This document shows, one piece after another, positions 46,681 to 59,905 of a stretch of DNA of 64,000 nt (position 1 is the stretch's first letter; each line of letters starts with the position of its first letter). The position numbers and the translations under genes are program-made. This DNA is from Metopolophium dirhodum (lineage: Eukaryota; Arthropoda; Insecta; Hemiptera; Aphididae). Location: positions 53,304,270-53,368,269 of the forward strand of contig NC_083560.1 in the NCBI RefSeq assembly GCF_019925205.1, read 5' to 3'. Under the pieces are notes generated by a model. It did no database searches, was not told the origin of the DNA, and worked only from the letters and a program-made list of their open reading frames with translations.

Positions 46681-48045
46681 TAACAAGCACCCCTCCCCCA
46701 CCATATAACCGCCACTGTTGCAGTGCGAATCTATATAAGTAGAGGTGGTGGGTGTTATTTTTCAGCCCGGGAAATATAAATCTATGCGGCCCACAACAAT
46801 TTACTTTTCTTTTGCTTTTTTTAGTAAGAAAAAAAATGTTCTATGGTAGGTACTTTCTTATGAAACAACACTTATTCTATAATTTCTATTGTACATTTGG
46901 CCTTCTATATTAAAGTATCAACTGTAATACAAGGTTATATTTGAGTCATAAATTAATTTACTTTGTAAGTTTAAATTCAAAATATCCGATACTTAATAGC
47001 TAAGTTTCCGACGGTGGAGCAATTTGCTTTTTAATTCCCACTATTTGACAACGTCATCAGAATTTTTATTACTAAATATTTTTTTGTTAGAAGCCATGAG
47101 TATAAAGGGTATATTTCATCTTAATTCATAGGATTTCGTAAACGAGTGTTAATAATTTTTAAATTGAAAATGAGCAAGCTCCTAATAATATATTTAAAAA
47201 AATATATAAGCTAGTGCAATATAAAAAATGGTTTTATTCGCAATAATTGTTGTACATTTTTATATTAATGATATTAGATCATATTTTGCTTTTGGAGGTT
47301 TTCACTGTAATAATAATATTATATTTTTTTATATTAATATAGAAATCAGGTAAATTAAAACTTTTTCGTTTTGTTCCAAATTAAACATATTAAGTTGAAT
47401 TATTCTGATTATAAACTATGCATAGAAATATGTTTCATATTTTTTTCCAGTCGTAAGCAGATAATGTAAATATTATCTATTCTAAAAATCTTTTTTTAAA
47501 ACTATTACAATAAAATGAACAGGTAACAAACATGCTAAACCTAAAACCTAAAACCTACATTCGATTATTGTTTATAAAATGTATTATCTCCATCATACAA
47601 TCAATGACATTATGTATCACAATATTAGGTACATAATATATTGTTACGGAATTTTTTTTTAAATGCATCAATGGTTTTCATTCATCGCGTTTGATTAATT
47701 CAGTCGATTTTAAATAGTGGGTACTTACATATAATAAACCGATATTCCAATCAGCCGCTTGCGAGAGGGCTCAATTGCGTGGTTACACCCATTTTAAATT
47801 TGGTTGGTAATTCCTCTTGTATACAAAATCAGCGTAGTACGACACTTTCTATTATAAGTAATAACACTAATGACAGAATCGACCTGTATAATATTAATAT
47901 CGTATTATATTTATAATACCCACGTGTAATTCAATATTGTGACTCAAAACATTTTTATCGTGCATATAAATAGGAGCGGAGAGGGTAGGTACTATCATGT
48001 TTCGACCTATCCTCCACTTAATTTTTGAACACTATAAATGCCCGT
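46681..48045. other. Non-coding stretch
   Basis: ACCGCCACTG near 46708 is the mirror of the CAGTGGCGG end seen at 31179, so the minisatellite may sit in a decayed element of that type. The rest is A+T-rich with nothing identifiable. Confidence 0.4.
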
Positions 48046-48049
48046 ATAT

Positions 48050-48430
48050 AGGGACGTCGTTCTTCGCCGCTCGTTTGTTGTTATAACAGAATGTTCTTTT
48101 CGTTCGTGCTATTATATATTTTTTTAAATTTTAATTTCTCACGATAGTCCGCGTAATATTACGCATAATAGTTCATAGACCCGGTGGCGGTGCCTTTGGA
48201 TGGAGCTTTACATGAACCCTGCAGGACGAAAAATACGCTTCTGTGTAGTGCCTTCGAAAAACACTTATAGGTACCTGCCGCGGGAGAGGAGAGGACTCTG
48301 CAAAGTTGGGCCACGCAAAATAACACACAGTGCGAGTTATACTAGGTACTGCATGTGTAATAATTACAATATGATATAGGCATATAGCCATGTCTGCGAG
48401 AAGATGATACTATATAGCAGCAGTCACGGT
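48050..48430. other. CpG-richer island
   Basis: G+C rises at 48050-48100 and 48175-48345. A 72-codon minus-strand frame (48173-48391) has no recognisable domain. Confidence 0.4.
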
Positions 48431-49355
48431 CTTGTCCCTCGGATGTATATTACAATACACAGAGTGATTATTCATCGTTGACCAGACGGTGTTATAAGTG
48501 AATGCGTGTAAATTAATAAATATTGATGCAATAATAGGCATTACAATTAATGTGTTGGTAGAAAAGAAAATCATATTAAATGATAATATAAAATCATAGC
48601 CTAGATATTATAATAGCCAATAGATTGTGATTCGTGGATATAAATGTGTTATTATACATTAAAGACCATATAGTTAATATAGATATAAGACAAGAAATAT
48701 AATAAAATGAATTTCCATAAAAGGTTTAGAAAATGTAATTAACTTTTAACTAGCTACAGTATAAAATGTAAATATTTATATTTATATTGGTTACAAAATA
48801 TTTAAAGATACTTTCTGTAATTATCGAAAAATGTATTATGTTCAATCTTCCTAAAACAAGTCCATCTTCGAAACAGCTTAACCTTATTTGACTAACCCAA
48901 TACTTTTATAGTTATTAAATGTTTTACTAATTTAGAGGAGGGACCAAATAAATGTTTAAATAATTGTAAATTAAGTAACACTTTATTTTATGTGTTAAAA
49001 AGCAAAAAAAATGCTGTTTTTGGGGGAAAAAAAGTTATATTTGCGGTTCAAAGACCGGTTTGATTCATATTTCTCAGGTCGAAAAAAATCGTCAATCCAT
49101 CCCTGCTTGAAGACTATAATATTATGACCATATTTTCGAATACTTAAGATTTTTTGTACTACTTAAGGATGATACTATGACAATACAAAACTTCTGTTTT
49201 TAAATAAATATTTTTTTTAGAATTTTTATGTATCTAAATTATTGGAAATTATCTAAAAATTGGAAAGAATAGTTTTTGAGTAATATAACTTTGTATACTA
49301 AGGATAATATACCTATTATGTCTATGGTAGTGGGTTAAGTAAAGTTGGGGGTTTC
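48431..49355. other. A+T-rich non-coding stretch
   Basis: GTCAATCCATCCCTG near 49093 looks like the end of a MITE (complement CAGGGATGG), but its partner end was not found. Confidence 0.45.
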
Positions 49356-49359
49356 TGCG

Positions 49360-49818
49360 ATTTCAAAATGTTAGTTATTACCATCGATCTATCAATATAA
49401 ATCGTTTATAAAAATCATCCAAGTACCTATAATAAATATTACATCTAATACCACATATAGTTTGTATTTTAATAAAACCATTTTTAATGAAAATTATCAT
49501 TTGTATAAAAATTGTAATAACTCAGGAACTACTCTTAAGAATTTTGATTTAGATACATCAACATTTTCAAGAAAATTATGCACTAAATAAATTTTAGTGA
49601 AAAAAGGAGGTTCTCATTTAAAAAAAACAAAAGTTTATATTGCCATCACAGGACACTCTTTAGTACACTTCCTAGTATAAGTAGTCTCAGTAATTTGAAA
49701 ATATCGTCGTCTTTAAGTATACTCACTTAAAAATTCTACTTAAAAATCAGAATTTCAATGAGTTCCGCTATCAAAGGGGAAAAAACGGTGGTGAGCATGC
49801 TAAAAAAATCACCCTGTA
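49360..49818 (+). repeat. Copy 1 of the CACCCTGTATA-ended repeat
   Basis: Shares ordered words with 50200-50696: CATCAACATTTTCAA (49556 here, 50489 there), a GG(A/T)GGTT(C/G)TCATTT segment, and an AACAAAAGTTT segment. It ends with GGTGAGCATGCTAAAAAAATC and then ACCCTGTATA. The left end is not clear. Confidence 0.55.
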
Positions 49819-49837
49819 TATAGCGCATAAATACGGT

Positions 49838-50170
49838 AGGTGTACATACGCACACGTAGCATGTGGGCAGGCATATCGCGTATTATATACTTACGACGGC
49901 GCCCCCGCGGAGGAGTGATTAACCGCTCGAAATCAGTCCTGAAATTAAATCCAACCCTCCCCACAGAAGCCACGCATACTTTCGCGTTAATAAATATCGC
50001 GGGCGCGCGCGACATTCGCAACGGACGTCTGCTCACGTATAAGCCGACAGTGGTGTGTCGTATTTCCGGTCGAAATCCTCCTCGAGGCATTAATCAGCCT
50101 CCGTCTACATATTATACGGTGTAATAATTAATATTATATATACAGGGCGGGCACCGGTGGACGCAGTTAA
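49838..50170. other. CpG-rich island between two direct repeat copies
   Basis: Very dense CG words (CGACGGCGCCCCCGCGG near 49894 and CGCGGGCGCGCGCGAC near 49997). Frames of 93-94 codons exist on both strands over the same bases, a sign of stop depletion by composition, and neither is recognisable. It ends near ACAGGGCGGGCACCGG. Confidence 0.5.
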
Positions 50171-50199
50171 CGTATTATAGCGTAATGATATATTATATA

Positions 50200-50696
50200 C
50201 AAGGCGATTCACCGAGCACGCTCACCCCATTATTTTCTTAAAATATAAAGTACCTAGTTTACCTAAATTTGATTTTTGGAATTTTTAAATACTTGTACCT
50301 AGTTAAAGACAGCATTTTCAATTTTTCGAGATTTTTTGTAGATACTACTAATAATTGAGGAGTGTGGGATATCAAACTTCTGTTTGAAAACACCACATTT
50401 CTACTGTAAATTAATAACAATTTTCCAAAGTATAGATATTTTAATAACTGAAAAACTGCTGTTCGAATTCTGAATTAGTTGTCTACGTCATCAACATTTT
50501 CAAAAACTCGATCCACTTAATAATTAACAGTAAAAAGGGTGGTTGTCATTTGAAAAACAAAAGTTTGTGTCACTCCTTAAATTGTATAACAATTTCAAGA
50601 GGTTAAAAACTTGATTTTTATGAATACGTATTTCACAAAATAAAAATTTTAATAAACGAAAATAATGTGGGTGAATATGCTTAGTGAATGACCCTG
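50200..50696. mobile_element. Inverted-repeat element, about 497 bp (copy 2)
   Basis: The left end CAAGGCGATTCACCGAGCAC and the complement of the right end, CAGGGTCATTCACTAAGCAT, are clearly related, and the similarity continues for eight more bases (20 of 28 positions overall). A/T-rich flanks prevent a firm target-duplication call. The interior matches copy 1 at 49360. No protein is encoded. Confidence 0.6.
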
Positions 50697-53372
50697 ATAT
50701 TACGGGCTTGGTGCGTTAAAATGTCGAATGCAAAATACATAATAATCATATGAGAATTATTATCCACGCAAATCGAATTTATCGGAACCTGACTCAAGAC
50801 ACATTATTAGTACCGAAGGGTGCTAATAAAAAAAGACTCTTCCCAAAATATTGACCACTGTCTTTTTTGCATGTAAAAATATCTTGTTTTTAAAAAACAG
50901 TATATCAGGCGCAAAAATCGTGTATGAATATAAAACTTTTAACGTCCTATTTGTAAGTATAAAATCACAAACAGTATATATATAGGTACCTATTTAAATA
51001 TTTTAATTTTTTTCTTCTAATTTTCCGTTTTTTATATGACAACATTTATATTATTTATTACAATGTACCGATTAAATGCTTCCTAATGGTAATTTTTTTT
51101 TTATATCCATTCAAAATCAGTGATCGAAAAATAAATATAATAAAAATCTTTACTTTTGTATGGCAGTGTTCTATAATATGTACTAAATTTTAATTAGTGT
51201 TGTAGGAACTCAATTTTTTTCACACATTAAATCGAAATTACGTACCTATACTTAGGTACGTGACCTATTTTTATTATAACTACCTAAATTAGAAATTAGT
51301 TATGTTTTACCGTATATAATATAGATACATTAGAAAATAGGCAATAACATATCCCATATTTATTTCACTAAAATGTATTAAATTAGTGCATTAAGTATTT
51401 GATATGCATTGTTTATGATATTTTTAAATTGGCATATTATTCCATTGTATCTACATTCGTATTTCGTACCAATATTTTGTTTTATTATAAAGCGTGAAAA
51501 TCGTAAAATATTACTTTTAAAAATTCATTATATACCTAACAATATTTGTATATTATTTTGGCTTACAATAATAAAAAAAGACGTAAAACATTTTAGATTA
51601 AAAAATAACATCTCAAGTATTATATTAATATGTATATATAATATACCAGGAAAACAATAAGGTTGAATAAAAATAAGTGTATTAAGCTGCGCATACAAAA
51701 TATCTGGTATTTTTGTATTGAAGTTAAAAAATATGTTTTTGATTCTGTGTGGTGGGGGGTAATCATATTAAATTGTTAGAATAAAAGATATAACCTAACG
51801 TATTTTAACGGCTTTCAGTTTCTGTCTTCTTCGCTGAAAGTTTATGGATATACTTTAAAATAAAACTTTCGACAATTTCTTTGGCATAGTGGTTTCCTTC
51901 TTTTTCATTCCTTTCAAATATCCACGTAACCGGCTTACAGCTATATAGAATAATGAGTATAGTAAAGTTATAACTATTCAATTTTGATTTTTAATAAAGA
52001 AAGTGTCTTTATTTACCTCCATCCATGTGTAGGCTATTGTATAATATTACTCGTATATTACAGGTTATAAATAAAAACTGCATTTTTTACTCGTATATTG
52101 GATTTGTATACATTCATAAGCAGTTCTGGAAATATTAAATATAATATTATAATTATATCATAGCAATGTCAATCAAATCATGTTATCGTTGTTTATCAGA
52201 TACAACGTAAACTTCATCCGCAGTAAAAACCAAATATTATATTGCTTGACCTAAAATTAGATACTACAATTATATAGGTTTATATTTTTACTTAAAATTT
52301 CACAATATATCACGTACATTGGCTATATTGATATGTATATAATTATACGAACCAGTCTATAAATTAAATGATGAAAATGTTGTACACGGTACACTATTGG
52401 TAGGCACATACAACCTACTATTACCATAAAGTTGTGCACATTTCAAAAAAAGTAATACTAATAAAACAACACATTATAATACAGATTCATTAAATTGTTT
52501 CAAATTTAAATTGTAAGGGTATAGTAAAATATCATTAAACAATATAACAATAAAGTATTTTTTCTAAGAAAAAGTGAGGAAAAATAATACGTTTGCTAAG
52601 ATTTTCTAAACTGAGTAGTTTAAGCATCTTTACTAATATTACATTTAAACTAATATTATAGATCTTCATTATATACTTTTAACAGGACGTACTTTAGAAT
52701 TAATAGCTTTTAGGAACTGGTATATAAAAAAAAAATATTCAAATGACAATTATATTTCGTATAAAGGTCTTAAAGACCCATGTATTAAGTTTAAGATATT
52801 TTCAGAATTAATAATAGTTTTCTACGATATTTGGATATAACTCTAAAATTATGAATACACTAGTTAGTCAGAACTTCAGAAGTCACTAATACAATTAACA
52901 AGTGAGTAACGTAGTATTTAAATTACTTAATTTGAATTATTTCACATAAAATCATTACACACTTTTGGCACACCAACGGTTGTTACCAATCTATATAATA
53001 AATAATATGATAACCGAGGTTAGGTTACATTTCAACCGCTTGCATTTATCATAACATAGTAGATGTTTTTAATCGAGCTTAAATAATTTAGCTTATTATT
53101 AGTTTATATAATAACTATTGTATTAGAAATTAAATTTAATCGTAGAATGTATATTTTTATTTTATGTAATACATACATAAAAAAATATCTTATTAATTAT
53201 TACTTTCGTGATTTTTAATCAAGTAAGTATGATAATTGAATTGAAAAAAGTCTGAATTTTGAAAACTTCAAGAATTTGTGTTAAACAGGAAAATAGTGAA
53301 AATGTAACTCAATAATGATGAGTAGGTGGGTAATTTAGCTAGCTTTAATATAAAATATTAATGAGAGAGATT
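50697..53372. other. A+T-rich non-coding stretch
   Basis: An 83-codon A+T-rich frame (51409-51660) is composition noise. Nothing else was identified. Confidence 0.5.
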
Positions 53373-53892
53373 TGATATCACACCTAAGCGGTATTACCAC
53401 TTGAACCCATAAAAACGTCGGCGTGAACAGTCCCAACATTTCTATTTTTTAACTATGATAGCTAGAAAGTTGGTTGATAACTTATTAAAAAGAGATTATC
53501 AAGTAAATACTAACTGTAGAATTAAAACTTTTTTAAAAAAGATTATTTAATTTTTCACAGATAAAAAAAAAGAGTTATTTTTCGTTAGATTTTCATTTAG
53601 GGAGGTAGATTTCCAAAACTGGAGAACGGATTTTGTTGTTTGGGCTTTGGGGTGTTGTTAGATTCACATTGGCTAGGAGAAGTGCAGAGAAGATTTTCAG
53701 AACTTTATCTCCTAATCGTTAATTCACTAGTCACTACAAATGTGAATCTAACAAGACCCCAAACAATACGAAATCCGCTCTCTAGTTTCAGAGATCTATT
53801 TCACTAAATGAAAATGAAAATGATTTTTTTTGGGGCTGTTCACACCGACATTTTTTTGGATCAAATTGTTATACCGTTTGGGTGTGATATCA
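53373..53892. mobile_element. Foldback element, about 520 bp, nearly whole-length palindrome
   Basis: The outer arms run from TGATATCACACC (53373) inwards for about 60 bp and pair with the right arm ending GGTGTGATATCA (53892) at roughly 80% identity. Inner arms pair again: GATTTCCAAAACTGGAGA to GTTAGATTCACAT at 53609-53669 faces ATGTGAATCTAAC to TTTCAGAGATC at 53740-53800. The centre has a further small pair, TAGGAGA/TCTCCTA. An extra segment of roughly 120 bp on the left (about 53437-53560) makes the arms unequal. No frame or secure target duplication was found. Confidence 0.8.
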
Positions 53893-55560
53893 GTTAATAC
53901 ATTTCCAAAAATTAAAAATCAAGAAAGTTTACATGACGATCCCTGACTTGGCGTTTTTATCATGTCAATGTACCTACTTTTACAAGTTCATAGTTAATAC
54001 ACAATTTATTATACTTTAATTTAGTTTAAAGTAACTTGGATGGAATATCAATAATGTCTTTTAATTAAATTTATTATGTTAAAATGAACTGATGTAATTT
54101 GTTGGTTTTTTTTAAAATTTAAATTCATACATTAAAAGTTGATTTTTATCATTTATTATAATATTATACATTCAAGTGTTGTAGCATAAATTTATATTTA
54201 ATATTTTAATGATGTTATTATTATTTTTTTTGTGTCGGAAATAAAGTGTTTAATACCTACGAAGGGAGAATTCACTATATAGCTTAAAAGGACTGAATAT
54301 TTGTCTCGTCTTATTGATGAATAAATTTACATAAATTATTTACTTGCGGAAATAGTTGACAAAGACGACTCAAAACCCTTATAAGTTTCACCCTAAATCA
54401 TTACTCGGTAATAATACATTCTTATTCTAATTTTTGAAAAACTAATGGTCTAGGTTTCAAGAGTTTTTTCAAATTCCAATGGATTTCTTTAAATACTTAA
54501 TGATACTTAATAATATTTTTAATGCGCCTTTCTTATTGAACATATTTTACTATATATCTAATTTATTTCTTGAATAATAATTGTATCATCACTTTAAAAT
54601 ATTAAGATGTTGGAGAAAGTGTTCATCACCTTGAATAAAATATCGAAAAATATTCGAAGTATTGTACAGTATTGGGTATTATTTCAATCAAGTATCAAAT
54701 ATCTCCTTAGAGATAAGGCTATTTTTTTATATTGAATTATCCTTTTTATTGAAAATAGTAAAATATTTACAATATGTATAGTTACACAACAAGGAAATTT
54801 GTTGTAAAATAAATAATAAGACATTGTTCCATGATAGAATGACGCATCCAGTGACATTAGTTCTGAGTGAGTAGTTCTACAGTGATCTGATCTTAGGACT
54901 CAGCTAGGGTATGATAAAGCTAATTTAATATAAATATATAAAAATTTTTTTTCATCGTAAAATTTTACCATAGTCATTAAGTTGCCAACAATTTATGTTT
55001 CAAATACAATAGTATAAATCTTGAACACTTACATAATATATTCAAATTTTGTTATAATATAGGTAGCCATATTGTCAACGTTTCAAATTATAATATCAAC
55101 AGTGTTATTATTACTATTATTATTAACGTAAAATGTAAGTACATTTATTCTTAATGATTTTTTCTGATATGTCTTAAGAGTTAAGACCTATTTTTTATGC
55201 TTTTTCAATAAACTTTTTTAATAAATTACGAATTATGATTAGAGTTCACACGGCGTGCTGCAGGGTAGGCTATTTTCGGTAGATCACATTGTCGCTGTTC
55301 TATTTTTTCGGCTTATTTTATTATAATATTTAGAGATGTAAATGATGTAAATGTTACCAATTTTCTTTTTACAGGTAAATTATTTTTTACACAAAAAAAT
55401 ATTGTGTGTCCCCCGTAATCAAATTCAATAAAAAACGCCTATCCCGAATATTGTAAAGAGATATCTATTTTTATTATGAAGTGATAATAAATACCAATAA
55501 ATTAATTATTATACTAATCGTATTTTCTATTTTCTCAACACTGTGTTATATAATCAATAA
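53893..55560. other. A+T-rich non-coding stretch
   Basis: A slightly G+C-richer spot lies near 55248-55305 (GGCGTGCTGCAGGGTAGGC). Nothing is assignable. Confidence 0.5.
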
Positions 55561-55562
55561 TA

Positions 55563-55616
55563 GTCAAAAGTAATTAAATATAAATATTTGTCAAAAGTAA
55601 ATAAATATAAATATTT
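55563..55616. repeat. 27 bp direct duplication
   Basis: GTCAAAAGTAA(T/A)TAAATATAAATATTT occurs twice in tandem with one substitution. Confidence 0.9.
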
Positions 55617-56245
55617 AAACTTTTGAATATAAAAAAATAAAGGAAATGCTATGTTAATTTTGATAATTTAATTTAAAATTGTATTATGAATATTTAAATA
55701 AGTATTCATTATAATATGTACTGATACAGAATAATAGATCCATTTTTAGTTCATTATTGTTATTCTTAGAAAGAAAGAAATTTGTCAAGAATATAACAAT
55801 AGAAAAAACAATATAATGAAAATGTATCGGTAGAATATATTTCAGATGTCTGATTCGGCGGTGCACTATTCAAATATGCTTCTGTTCAGCATTATTGCCA
55901 CGTCAATCCAAGTCTAATCTTACTAATAATAATATTATAATATCCACACACACTATATTTATAACAATTGTAGCGTAAAACAGACTTTAGGATAACTCGT
56001 AGGTATGACATATTTTTTGGCAGGAACATCACTTTATTATGACTTGTTGACTCGGGTGGTTATTTTAAGTACAGTTCAACGTTTTCGGATCATAAATCAT
56101 TTATGTCATCCGTATGATTGACGTTTCACACACACACATACACAAACTGGTGTCGTATAAATTATAACGATATAACCGTAAATGGCTGTCAGCTTTTCTG
56201 TGGCTGTGGGGGAAGAAAAATAATCAAACTGTTTGGACGGTAAAT
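55617..56245. other. A+T-rich non-coding stretch
   Basis: Nothing identifiable. A short CA run lies near 56129-56140. Confidence 0.5.
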
Positions 56246-56267
56246 GATAATAATAATAATAATAATA
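56246..56267. repeat. (ATA)n microsatellite
   Basis: About seven ATA units. Confidence 0.9.
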
Positions 56268-56311
56268 GTAGTAATGATATAAATAATATTATTAATATTT
56301 TTTATTCAAAT

Positions 56312-56530
56312 CGCCCTCTTTCCGAGGGGCGTGCGAGGAGAGCGGGACCGGATGGCGTTCGGTCCTGGAATAATATCGTGATGGTGTCGGATGATCAGAT
56401 CAAAATGTAATCTCGCTGAACGGTGAACGATTCCCAAGGCAACAATTTATCGTCCCGCCCGCCGCCAAACAACATTTAGACGTTTGCCAATAAAAGCACA
56501 CTCGCACGCGGATGAATATGAATTTATATG
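56312..56530. other. CpG-rich island
   Basis: CG-dense from 56310 to 56510 with GAGGGGCGTGCGAGG and CCCGCCCGCCGCC words. The 81-codon frame starting at 56484 has no recognisable domain. Confidence 0.45.
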
Positions 56531-58129
56531 TTCCACGCAAATATTAGGTATACATTATAATATTATTGTGAGTAACTGCGAAACGCTATTCACAAAATCT
56601 AAAAATATACATATAGGTATATATTATATATCTGCAGAACGTTTTATTGGCTTACACCGCAATAACTGCTGCAGGTGCCTTTTGCTTGTTTCGGTTCTGG
56701 TTGTATATTATCTTTTAAAAAGGGTATAAACCAGTAGCGTTGTTTTTAGTGAAAACAAATATTATGTGAGTTTCAAGTACAATTTTATTTTATTATAACT
56801 TTGAGAACACACAAAAAAACTCGTTATTCATCGCTAATGTGTCAAATATACTTATTGAATATGTTAAAGAAATAAATTTACATTTAGATAATGTGACAAA
56901 ACAGTTTAAATGAAGGAAGTTGAAAATATTTTGTTTCAAAAACCATAAACAACAGTGATTATATTATTTATTTTTAATTATACTTATGTAATTATATATT
57001 TTTATCTGCGATGTCGAAGCAATGTTCTTACATCGTGCTGTCGGGAAACCATATTAACAAACCATAATTCGTGTACCTACCAAAATAGCTATTATTTTCA
57101 TCGACAATATTATATTAGTTCGGGAAATGGATGTATTCATTTTTTCCCATATTATATGGGTGTGCATGTGAATATGATAATAATATCATATATATTATGA
57201 TAAAATACATACCGAACCTGAACATTTGTGGCACTGATACACACGTAGTAAGTTGCGACGTGCACGTAATATGTTCTACGGCGTTGGTTGATTGATTGCG
57301 AGAGAATACAAAAATCTGTATGCACTCGGTGTTAAATTTGGATTTCAATGAAGATTTCGTGACTACTCTGCAACACACATAATATATGCCCCGACAGATA
57401 GTGTATACTATTATGTATATTGTGATATGCTCACGAGAGCTGATTGATGATTCGGATGGTTTTCGTAGAATAATAATAATATTATGATGTAGTAAATAAT
57501 AATAACGGTACTAGATAATGATGGTTGTAGTGGTGCGAGATGATCCTCTGCATTGTACCATTATTATGTATGGATACCGACAAATTTGCATTTAAAACAT
57601 GTAAAATAAAATTTATACGTCGCGGTTTGTATTGGATGAGGGTATGAAAAATTAAATGAAAACAATAACGTTTAATATATTATGATAGTTAGACAATTGT
57701 GTATAAATGCTTTGAATCCGATCGATTTTTAAAATATTTTTTTGTGATAATAATACTCCCGCGCGCAGTGTATATATAATAAAAATATCGTTTTATATTC
57801 ATAACAAATCGTGTTCATTACTAGAATTTCCACATAAAATATGTGAACTTCCGTACTATCAGGATAGGCGCAGTGAGAACGTCGTGTACTTCTACAAAAT
57901 ATTATTGTAATGGTGTTATTATTTTGGTTCGGGTCGTTGTTGTGAAACATAAGTATGCATATAATATAGGAATATTATAACTATATTAAATACAATAATT
58001 AACCTCGTACAGTCAAAAGATTATACGTACAATATGAGTGGGTACTATTTTTACAACAACAATGATATCACAAACGATAAACGCATTTAAACGAATAAAG
58101 TATTATAATTTTATACGATATTATGCGAA
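56531..58129. other. Mixed A+T-rich stretch
   Basis: Scattered CpG-containing patches (56630-56700, 57225-57295, 57755-57775). No gene-like frame. Confidence 0.45.
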
Positions 58130-58830
58130 ACGCTTTGGTGCTATAATTCGCCACCGTCGGCATACGACGCACATGATGACTGACGGTTCGAATCGATTAA
58201 ATTATTATTAAATTATCCTCGACGATGACCTCGATCGCCCTCGACTGCAGTTGTATATCTATCGGCGGCGGCTGCGCGTCCAGCGGTGCGGAAAATCGCG
58301 CCGGGGAGGAAAATCAACGCTCAGTTCATTTAAATTACTTCAAAAGAATGACCGCCGAGATCCTTTAAATCCAGGACACGCGCTTTCCGCAGACGGGTTT
58401 TTCATACACAATATTGCGAACGCTCAAACACACACACACACGCACTCACACATTTATATAAGCGACGAAGAGAGCGAAATTGAATTCACCACATTTTCGG
58501 GTCTGGCGAAAGATTCGACTACGTGTGCGTGTATGTATATATATATATATACAATATGTTTTTATATATATATATATATATGCAGTGTATACGGCCAGTT
58601 TGTGTGAGACCTCATTATTGCAAGGATTTTGTTTCGGCCCAGGATTTCTCTGGGGACCGGACTCGCCGTGCCAATTGTTTCGCACAACACCGCATCATCC
58701 CTTTATATTCTCTCGCCGCCTGCACGTGGGAATGTCTATGGACATATATATATATATATATATTCGAGTGCGAAGAAACGTTTCGGCCGTCCGGTTGAGC
58801 CGCCGTAAATCTCCTTTATGATTGGAAAAA
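58130..58830. other. CpG-rich island with TA and CA tracts
   Basis: Dense CG words at 58135-58410 (TCGGCGGCGGCTGCGCG near 58261) and 58600-58810. Simple repeats interrupt it: CA at 58426-58441, and TA at 58536-58551, 58565-58582 and 58744-58762. Frames of 79-118 codons on both strands are driven by the repeats and CpG content. Confidence 0.5.
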
Positions 58831-58840
58831 CCTGTCGATT

Positions 58841-58842
<2 letters not shown>

Positions 58843-58898
<56 letters not shown>
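58843..58898. repeat. (CA)n microsatellite, about 56 bp, uninterrupted
   Basis: Pure AC dinucleotide run, flanked by CpG-containing sequence. Confidence 0.95.
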
Positions 58899-58901
<3 letters not shown>

Positions 58902-59045
58902 CTATACAGCAGGGTCCGGTCCCGCAGTTTGACTGACCATTCGCCGTGTCCCGTTTCATCTCCAGCGCACTTTTATCCCGGTATATATAGGTTACGATAA
59001 ACGCGCAGTGGGTGATGGTGTAAAATGGAAATTGCGCAGAGTGAA
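58899..59045. other. CpG-containing tail of the island
   Basis: Moderately G+C-rich, nothing assignable. Confidence 0.4.
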
Positions 59046-59279
59046 CAATTGCACACCTGCGCAATGACAATAACAATAATATCTATATAATAATACCTAT
59101 ACAATAAAATAATACCCAGGTATATTTTTATTACATTATAGTATTGGCCTATCGGAAGTGAGCTCCACACTATACCTATGTCGTACCCATGTGTATCCGC
59201 AGTACAATATGATTTATTTATACTCTTAGATTTCGTATAATGACGTTATTTAAATTACTTATCGTTCTCATATCATTCG

Positions 59280-59905
59280 CGCTTGTGCGTTTCTCGAAAG
59301 ATTTCACAATATGAATACGGTGCACATTCAACCTCGTATGTATTCCAAAAGAGTTTGATGGAATAAAACACACACACGCACACTGGAGTCGACCAAACTT
59401 TGGCGGAATAAAATGTAAATTCGTTGTATAAACGGAGTTTTCGGCGAGCTTTCTTAAAGCGTTACAATATATAGTAGTAGTTCGCGAGTAATGCAGAAAC
59501 GTTAAATTACCATAATGAAATTGTATATATATATAAATGTATAAAAAAGTATCTAAACTTTTAGATGTTCGACTTAAAAGTAAACTGGATATGTACGGGA
59601 GGGACGACTATAATATATACATATATATATATAATATAAGAGACGCGTGAAGCAATCGAATGAATAAACGACCGTACCTACACCGAAGCGCTCGTTAAAA
59701 ATCTGAATGTGAGCCCGAACGTAATAATATGCGTGTATTACACGATGAGAATAAAACAGTTTAAAAAGTTATTATTAACTCAACTCGACTCAGCGAGGCC
59801 GTCCCTGGGGCAAGGCGAGTGCCTTGGAAATTTGTTCGACTGCTCTTCGTTGCTTAATGTAATTGAGGGGAAGTATATTAAAATAATATATTCTCCACCT
59901 GTTCC
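59280..59905. other. Scattered CpG-rich patches
   Basis: CG-containing patches at 59280-59300, 59385-59485 and 59640-59860, with TA tracts at 59520-59536 and 59616-59636. GGCCGTCCCTG near 59798 resembles a hAT-MITE end (complement CAGGGACGGCC), but its partner was not found. Confidence 0.4.

Noticed and set aside
47534..47560. CCTAAAACCTAAAACCTA-like string resembling telomeric repeats
   Set aside because: Only three irregular units, and the spacing does not match the arthropod CCTAA repeat.
49809..50124. Complementary 93- and 94-codon frames on opposite strands
   Set aside because: Same bases open on both strands because of CpG-rich composition; neither translation is recognisable.
58185..58194. 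Perfect B-box-like GGTTCGAATC
   Set aside because: No A box at the right distance upstream and no cloverleaf pairing around it, so it is not a tRNA gene or SINE head.
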